Shown here in pieces: positions 58,696-64,000 of a stretch of 64,000 nucleotides of DNA. Position 1 is the first letter of the stretch. Every line of letters starts with the position of its first letter. Position numbers and translations under genes: made by a program. The stretch comes from Novymonas esmeraldas (Eukaryota; Euglenozoa; Kinetoplastea; Trypanosomatida; Trypanosomatidae). The stretch covers positions 1 to 64,000 of the forward strand of contig JAECZO010000074.1 of the NCBI GenBank assembly GCA_019188245.1, written 5' to 3'. A model generated the notes under the pieces. It did not search any database. It was not told the DNA's origin and worked only from the letters and a program-made list of their open reading frames with translations.

Positions 58696-59763
58696 ATGAG
58701 CTACAAGGGCAACTGCTTCCACCACCGTGGTCGCCACGTGGCGGCGGCGGCGGATGATAGCAAGCTCAACCTCCTTGTCCGCTTCCTCGACCACGCCGTC
58801 AACGACGATCAGCTGCGCTCCTTCTTTGAGCACTACGGCGACATCACCTCGTCGATGGTGATGCGCGACATCTTCACCGGCGAGAGCCGCGGGTTTGGAT
58901 TTGTGCGCTTCGCGCGCCACATCGACGCCGCGCGTGCGCTGCGCGAGTGCGACGGAAGGAAGTTGGGTGGAAAGGCTGTCAACGTCATTTGGGCGAAGCA
59001 GCAGCACGACGACACCCCTGCCGGCCAGGACCGGCTGAGGATGAACAAGTTGTTCCTGCGCAACGTGCCGATGGACGTGTCGGAGGCGCAGCTCGTCGAT
59101 CTGGTGCGCTGCTACGGCACCGTCACGGAGGCGTCGCTGCACAACGACAAGATCCCAGCCGCGCGGCATGCACCCGCGCGCCGCATTGCCTTCATCGTCT
59201 TTGCGGACGAAGGCGCTGCGGAGGCGGCGCTGCGCGGTGTGCACAACACCTGCGCCTTCCACCAGTGCCACGGCATCCCGCTGATGGGGAAGCTGTCGGA
59301 GGACTACAAGGCAAAGGGTTTCTGCGGCAGCGCCAGCAACAGCAACTACAGCAGCGGCAGTGGCTTTCACTTCTCCAGCGCCACGCGCTACGTGCCGGCC
59401 ATGCTCTTGGCCACCCAGACGCGGTCACCGCCGGCGCTCGACCGCGGCTCCGACACGTCCACGCCAAAGAGGACCACCGGCGGCTGCTCCCCGACCCCCG
59501 GCAGCAGTGTCCACCTCTCCGACTCCGTCGCGGAGGACGTGGCGCTCTCCCAGTCCGCCGGCGCCAACAGCAGCAGCGCTGCCGCTGGCGGCGCCGCACA
59601 CTCCTTTGGTGTCGTGGCAGAGCATGACGCGGTCGCCGGCTACTCCCCCGGCGTGTGCCTCTCGCCGCTGCGCACGCCGACCCTGTCGTCGTCGACGCCG
59701 AAGGTGTTCAGACACAATCCTTACGCCGCCTCCCTCATGGGCCCTACGAGCACGTCCTTGTAG
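58696..59763 (+). CDS. RNA-binding protein with two RRM domains
   Basis: 355 residues. RRM1 spans about 24-102 with RNP2 LLVRFL (26-31) and a canonical RNP1 RGFGFVRF (65-72). RRM2 spans about 117-198 with RNP2 LFLRNV (119-124) and a degraded RNP1 RRIAFIVF (162-169). After the RRMs the chain is Ser/Gly/Thr/Ala-rich and probably disordered, with several Ser/Thr-Pro sites (near RSPPAL, DTSTPKRT, CSPTPGSS, LSPLRTPT) open to phosphorylation by proline-directed kinases. No targeting signal. In trypanosomatids RRM proteins control mRNA stability and translation, and genes for them often carry very long 3' UTRs. This one is flanked by 9.9 kb upstream and at least 4.2 kb downstream without genes, which is consistent with such regulation. 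Confidence 0.88.
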   Translation: MSYKGNCFHHRGRHVAAAADDSKLNLLVRFLDHAVNDDQLRSFFEHYGDITSSMVMRDIFTGESRGFGFVRFARHIDAARALRECDGRKLGGKAVNVIWAKQQHDDTPAGQDRLRMNKLFLRNVPMDVSEAQLVDLVRCYGTVTEASLHNDKIPAARHAPARRIAFIVFADEGAAEAALRGVHNTCAFHQCHGIPLMGKLSEDYKAKGFCGSASNSNYSSGSGFHFSSATRYVPAMLLATQTRSPPALDRGSDTSTPKRTTGGCSPTPGSSVHLSDSVAEDVALSQSAGANSSSAAAGGAAHSFGVVAEHDAVAGYSPGVCLSPLRTPTLSSSTPKVFRHNPYAASLMGPTSTSL

Positions 59764-60062
59764 GTGACAGGACAGCGGCTCGTGTTGCGGGGGCACCGCG
59801 GGGGGTGGGAGGAGGAGGCGGCGGCGTGTGTGCGTGTGTGTATGTGTGTGTGTATGTCTGGTCTGTGAAGCAGCCCACGTCGTGCCCCTACTCTCTCTCT
59901 CTCTTGCTGCCACCCACGCCATCAGTGGATGGACGAAAAAAAAAAAAAAAAAAGATGACAAGAAAACGAAGAAACTGGAGCCGAACTAGTCGTATCATCA
60001 AGGAAAAGGCGAGCACTTCTTTTTTTTTTTTTTTTTCTTCTGGCACGATACATGTGTGAGAG

Positions 60063-60136
60063 GTGGTGCATGTGTGCACCGTTGCTGGACCACACGGGTT
60101 CCTGCTTGTACGTGTGTGCCTGCACCACTCTGCAGG
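60063..60136 (+). other. Inverted-repeat cluster able to form alternative RNA hairpins
   Basis: GGTGCA-TGTG-TGCACC (60065-60080) and CCTGCA-CCACTC-TGCAGG (60119-60136) are local hairpins. GTGGTGCA (60063-60070) also pairs perfectly with TGCACCAC (60121-60128), which competes with both. Pairing is read directly; biological use is not shown. Confidence 0.5.
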
Positions 60137-61390
60137 GACTGCGTCCGCACTGCGAGACACGGTGTGCGCCTCCACGACCCACTTCTTCGTTTACTGCTGT
60201 CGCTGCTTTCATTCTTTACGCCGTGCTCTGCCGAGGCGTCTGCCACCACCGCCAACCGCTCTTCTCCTTTTTTTTTTTGTTTTCCTGTTGTAGTGATTCG
60301 GTGAGAAGTGAGTGCCGGAGAAGAAAAGGTGCTCTCTCTTTTTTTTTTTTCGCCTTTCCTCTCTGTCTCACTCACGATCACTGCACATCACCCAACGGTC
60401 GTGCACTTTACTTTTGTTTTGTTCTCTTTTGTGTTGTGATTCTCTTGTGTGTAGTCGTTTTTTTTTTTTTTTTTTTTTGCGTGATCGTGATCGTGTGTCT
60501 GTGTGTGTGTGTGTGTGCATGTGTGATGTCTCACCGTGGTGATCCCTGTTGCGTTGCGCACTGTGGTTCAAAACAGCAGGCGGACAAGAGGAGGAGGAAC
60601 TTGTGCGCCTCTTCCTTCCTTTCCCCTTTCTCTCCCCCTCCACGTAGTTTGTGTGCGTGTGCGTGTGCGTGTGTGTGTGCGTGTGTGTGTGTGTATCAGT
60701 GTGCATGTGCGTGACTGTGCTTTTTTTTTTGGGGGGTTTAATGCAAGCGTGGTGTCCCCCCCCCCCGCCCCACTACTTGATTTCGCTTTGTCCTTCTCTC
60801 TCTCTCACGTTTGGTCTCCACAACTTGGTCTTCGCACAGGTCGTGGTGTGTTGCGTGCGTGCTGTAGCCCCCCCCTCCCCTCCACCCCTCCCTCTTCCTC
60901 CTCCGTGCCCTTCATCATCCACCCCCCTACCCCCCACCCCCCACACGTGATCTTGCTCTGCATCTCGTTCGTGTTTTGTTGTTGTTTTTTCATTCCATGA
61001 TGATGTGCGCACCGGCTTCACCCTGCGCCCGTCTTTTTTTTTTTTTTTTCTCACTCGAGCTCTCCTATCGCCCCCCCCCCTTTCTTCTCTCTGTTCTCCC
61101 TCTACCTCGTGCGTTGCTGCTGCGCTGCTGTCGCTGTCTCTCCGCACCACAGTGCCGCCCCTCATCTCCCCCAGGCAGCACAGCCTCTGCCGTCCACATC
61201 CATCATCTGGGTCGGACAAACCGTCTCTCTCTCCCCTCTTCGGTTTCCTTTTTTTTTTGTGTGTGTTGTTCTCTTCTTGACTCTTCCCTGTCTCCTCCGT
61301 CGTTCCACTTCCTCACGTCGCTCCTCCTCTCCTTGCGCGTCACACTACAATGTTACCTTTCTTTTAGTGCCCCCCTGCGTGTGTATCTCT

Positions 61391-61393
<3 letters not shown>

Positions 61394-61428
<35 letters not shown>
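61394..61428 (+). repeat. (TG)n microsatellite
   Basis: Uninterrupted TG run of about 16 units. Confidence 0.9.
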
Positions 61429-61429
<1 letters not shown>

Positions 61430-63499
61430 TTTGCGTGATTGTCATTGTGACGGTGTTTCACTGTGGCTGTGCATGTACTTGGAGAGTGTATGAGTGTGCA
61501 TATGTGTGTGTGTGTGCGAGTGCTGTACCGTCTTTTGTTCTTGACTTCTGTGTGCGGGTGTGTCTTTTTTTTCTTCGTTCTCCTCCTCCTCCTTCGTTGC
61601 TGCTGCTGCTGCTGTTTTTTTTATTTATTATTTTGTGTTTCTTCTTATCCCCTCCCCCCGCCCCTCCCCCTTCAAATGTATATACGAGTCTCCGATGAGG
61701 TGCGTCATCCTCGCTGCAACGGTGACGACCGAACGTCATCGTGCCTCCCTCCCCACCCCTCCCCTCCTCCCCTCTCCCCTCCCCACACATTGATGAAAGA
61801 AAGGAAAAGACGACGAAGGTTGATGGCGCTGTAGAGTGCTCCTCCAACTTTTTTTTTTCATTTCCACACTTCTTTTTTTTTTTTTTCACCTCCGCTGTGT
61901 GTGTACGTCGTCACTTCAAACGCTGTCTGTGTCTGTGAGTCTGTGAGTCTGTGTGTCTGTCTGTGTGTATGCACGAGTCTCTCTCTCTATGTATATGTAT
62001 ATGACTGTATGTATATGTGTGCTGGTGTATATGTGTACGTGTGCTCTGCTGGGCATGCTCAATGCGTGCCTTTCTTTTCTGTTGTTGTTGCTTCTTTTTT
62101 TTGTTGTTGTTGTTGTTCTCACCCACGCTGGTTGTTGTGCTTGCGATGGGGTGGCGCCACTACGGCGCGTGATGTGGATCACCGTGTTTTATAGTGCCCC
62201 TGTCTCGATCAGTCTCTGTCTCTCTCTCTCTCCTCTTTTCCATGTACTGCACCTCTTCGTTTGATTCTCTCTCAATCTGTGTGTGTTGAGAGAGGGAGAT
62301 GCAAGGCGGAGGGAAGAGAAACAGAAGATCTCTGAAGACTAGACACGCGCGGAAAAAAGAAAAAAAAAAAGAAGACACACACTTTCACACACCCACACAC
62401 ACACATACACTCACATACACACATATCGAAACCCCTAGAGAAGAACGCACACGCACACCCTGCACCGAACAGCGAGCAATTATACTGACATACGCAACCT
62501 TTTTTTTTTATATATCTATCTATCTACTACGCTGTTTGTGTGTGCAGAGGTGTTCATCCGTGTGTATGTGTGTATGTGTGTGTGAGTGTGTGAAAGTGTG
62601 TGAAAGTGTGGAGTGTATAGTACACATGTATACGCCGTAACAAACATACGCTCACTTCGATGAATTTGGGGGGGCTCTCTTTCTCTCTACTCACCGACCA
62701 CCACCCTTGCTGTGTATCATCTCCTCACGTCACCTCACCCGAGAAGGCGCGATGGTGTGAATGGGCAACTGAAAAAAAAAAAAAAAAAAGGGTGCGTCTC
62801 TCTGTCTCTGTCTCTCTATCTCTCTCAGTAGAATTGACCCCGTTCGTCCTTTCTTTCGCTCTTGTTGTTTCTTTATATGTGGCTCGGCGTACCGCTGCTC
62901 TCCGTCTCTCCATCCGCCTCCTTCCTCCGCGACTTCGCCACCGTCACACGTCGCTCAGCGTCGTCGAGGAGACGTGTCGCCACGTGGAAGGCGACACTCG
63001 CAGACGGAGCTGAGAAGCGGTGCGCGCTGCTACTGTGCTCTTGTTTTTTTTTTTTTTTTTTGAGAGCAACTTGGTTTACTGTCTCTCTACGGTACTCACA
63101 GACACAGAAATGCAGTGGCTCTGCTGTGCGTCGCCAACACAAACGACTCCGCTCACCCTCACCCTCATCCTCGAGAGTGCAATTCATACATACACACACA
63201 CACATACGTTTGTGTCTCTCCGTGTGTGTGCTTGTGTACGCATATGTGCGTGTGTGTGTGTGTGTTTGTGTTTGTGTGGATTTTTTTTTTTTTTTTTTTG
63301 GCTTGTCTTCTCGCGAACTAGTGGCTGCTCAGCTCCTCTTCTTTCATACACTAGCTCTGTCATTTTTTTTTTTTTCTCCTTTTAGCTGTCGTCACTGTGT
63401 TCTTGGTGGTCTTCTCAGGTTTTTTTTTGTGTGTGTGTTTGTATTTAGCTTGTGCGTTTGCGCTGTCTCTCTCTCCCTCTCTCTTTCTCCGTCCGCACC

Positions 63500-63740
63500 T
63501 GCGGTGCTCCTACGCGGGTGACTGCGCTCTCTGGATAGCGTCGACACATGTCGGTGCGACATGTGGGAGTGGAGCGACGACCGCGCTGAAGGTAGAGAAG
63601 TGCACGAGGTGAGTGACGGAGATGTGTGCTAGATCGTCACACGGCAGGCGCGCGCGTCATCGTTCTTCTCCTCCCTCATTGAAACAAGAAAAAAAAAAAA
63701 TGGGAGCGCCTCCTGGTAAAAAAAAAAAAAAAAAACTGTT
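63500..63740 (+). repeat. Possible degenerate SIDER-like retroposon fragment with A-rich end
   Basis: A GC-balanced, non-repetitive stretch of about 165 bases contains a perfect 9-bp hairpin with a three-base loop (CACATGTCG-GTG-CGACATGTG, 63545-63565). It is followed at 63688-63737 by A11 and A18 runs. Leishmania 3' UTRs often contain SIDER elements, truncated non-LTR retroposons with A-rich ends, and the style fits; I cannot confirm it without a consensus comparison. Confidence 0.3.
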
Positions 63741-64000
63741 GCGCTTCTGCAAGCGGCACCCCATCGAACACGTGGGAGTACCTTGAGCAGCTACGTCTCA
63801 CACGCCAGCGCAAAAACAGGAGAAGCGCGCGCACCGACTCTCGAAGCGAAAAAAAAAAAAACGAAAACAAGAACAACAACCCTCAGAACGGGAGAGACGC
63901 TCCTCAGTCTCAATGGGAACATTTTTTTTTTTTTTGTGCGTGTGTGTACTTTTGTGTGTGTGTGTGTGCGCTGGTAGGATGCCTGTGCTTGCTGTTGACG

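Larger units (their letters stand above)
59764..64000 (+). other. 4.2 kb or more gene-free interval downstream of the two-RRM gene
   Basis: No credible gene up to the window end. Besides TG tracts (59825-59860, 60655-60695, 61394-61428), A15 (59936-59953), T runs (60019-60036, 60457-60479, 61032-61050, 63043-63061, 63279-63300) and CT repeats, there are three patches that are GC-balanced and non-repetitive: 60055-60185, 62877-63045 and 63500-63665. The last two are followed by T or A homopolymers. It may be a long 3' UTR of the RRM gene. Confidence 0.65.

Noticed and set aside
1-64000. tRNA, rRNA or spliced-leader RNA genes
   Set aside because: Looked for B-box-like GGTTCGANNCC and other landmarks. 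The only GGTTCGA hits lie inside coding sequence (for example near 6908 and 32507) without a matching A box.

Overview
The window reads as nuclear chromosomal DNA of a trypanosomatid of the Leishmania type (subfamily Leishmaniinae; species not determined). The evidence is as follows. All 21 complete protein genes, plus one that enters from the left edge, lie on the + strand, head to tail and without introns. Coding regions have GC-rich third codon positions. They are separated by pyrimidine-rich spacers full of CA/TG dinucleotide tracts, CT runs and T or A homopolymers, with polypyrimidine-AG sites just upstream of many start codons. This is the layout of a polycistronic unit processed by spliced-leader trans-splicing. 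A UDP-galactopyranose mutase of 491 residues, a short GSK-3 of 356 residues and a GPI8 without a C-terminal membrane anchor fit Leishmania. From memory, CBP1, GSK-3, AHA1 and UGM are neighbours on L. major chromosome 18, so the window is probably the syntenic block; an alignment should confirm this.

Layout. 1-9.4 kb: serine carboxypeptidase (5' end missing), PAP2 phosphatase, GPI8 transamidase, ATP12 (F1-ATPase assembly) and a FAM221-like Cys-rich protein. 10-18.7 kb: membrane-anchored J-protein, a protein with two treble-clef zinc fingers, a 107-residue zinc-ribbon protein, a G3BP-like NTF2/RRM protein and dephospho-CoA kinase. 19.9-24.6 kb: a 714-residue protein of unknown function and GSK-3. 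A 4.3 kb spacer follows. 28.9-40.1 kb: RING-H2 protein, two small probably mitochondrial proteins, a single-pass membrane protein, an extended-synaptotagmin-like SMP/C2 protein and an RLP7/L7-like ribosome biogenesis factor. 42.1-48.8 kb: an RRM protein with Gly/Gln-rich tail, AHA1 and UGM. 48.8-58.7 kb: a 9.9 kb interval with no credible gene, strikingly pyrimidine-rich. 58.7-59.8 kb: a two-RRM protein. 59.8-64 kb: 4.2 kb more without a gene, holding a few non-repetitive islands with inverted repeats.

Neighbouring genes are not an operon in the bacterial sense. They share transcription, but their functions (surface glycoconjugates, mitochondrial biogenesis, RNA binding, signalling) are mostly unrelated, and expression would be set by untranslated regions. 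I found no tRNA, rRNA, CRISPR, transposase or intact mobile element. The strongest non-routine signals are the two large gene-free tracts around the last RNA-binding-protein gene, a bias in the polarity of CA and TG tracts on the two sides of genes, a codon-usage patch in the carboxypeptidase gene, and two structured islands after 60 kb. Everything here was read by eye.
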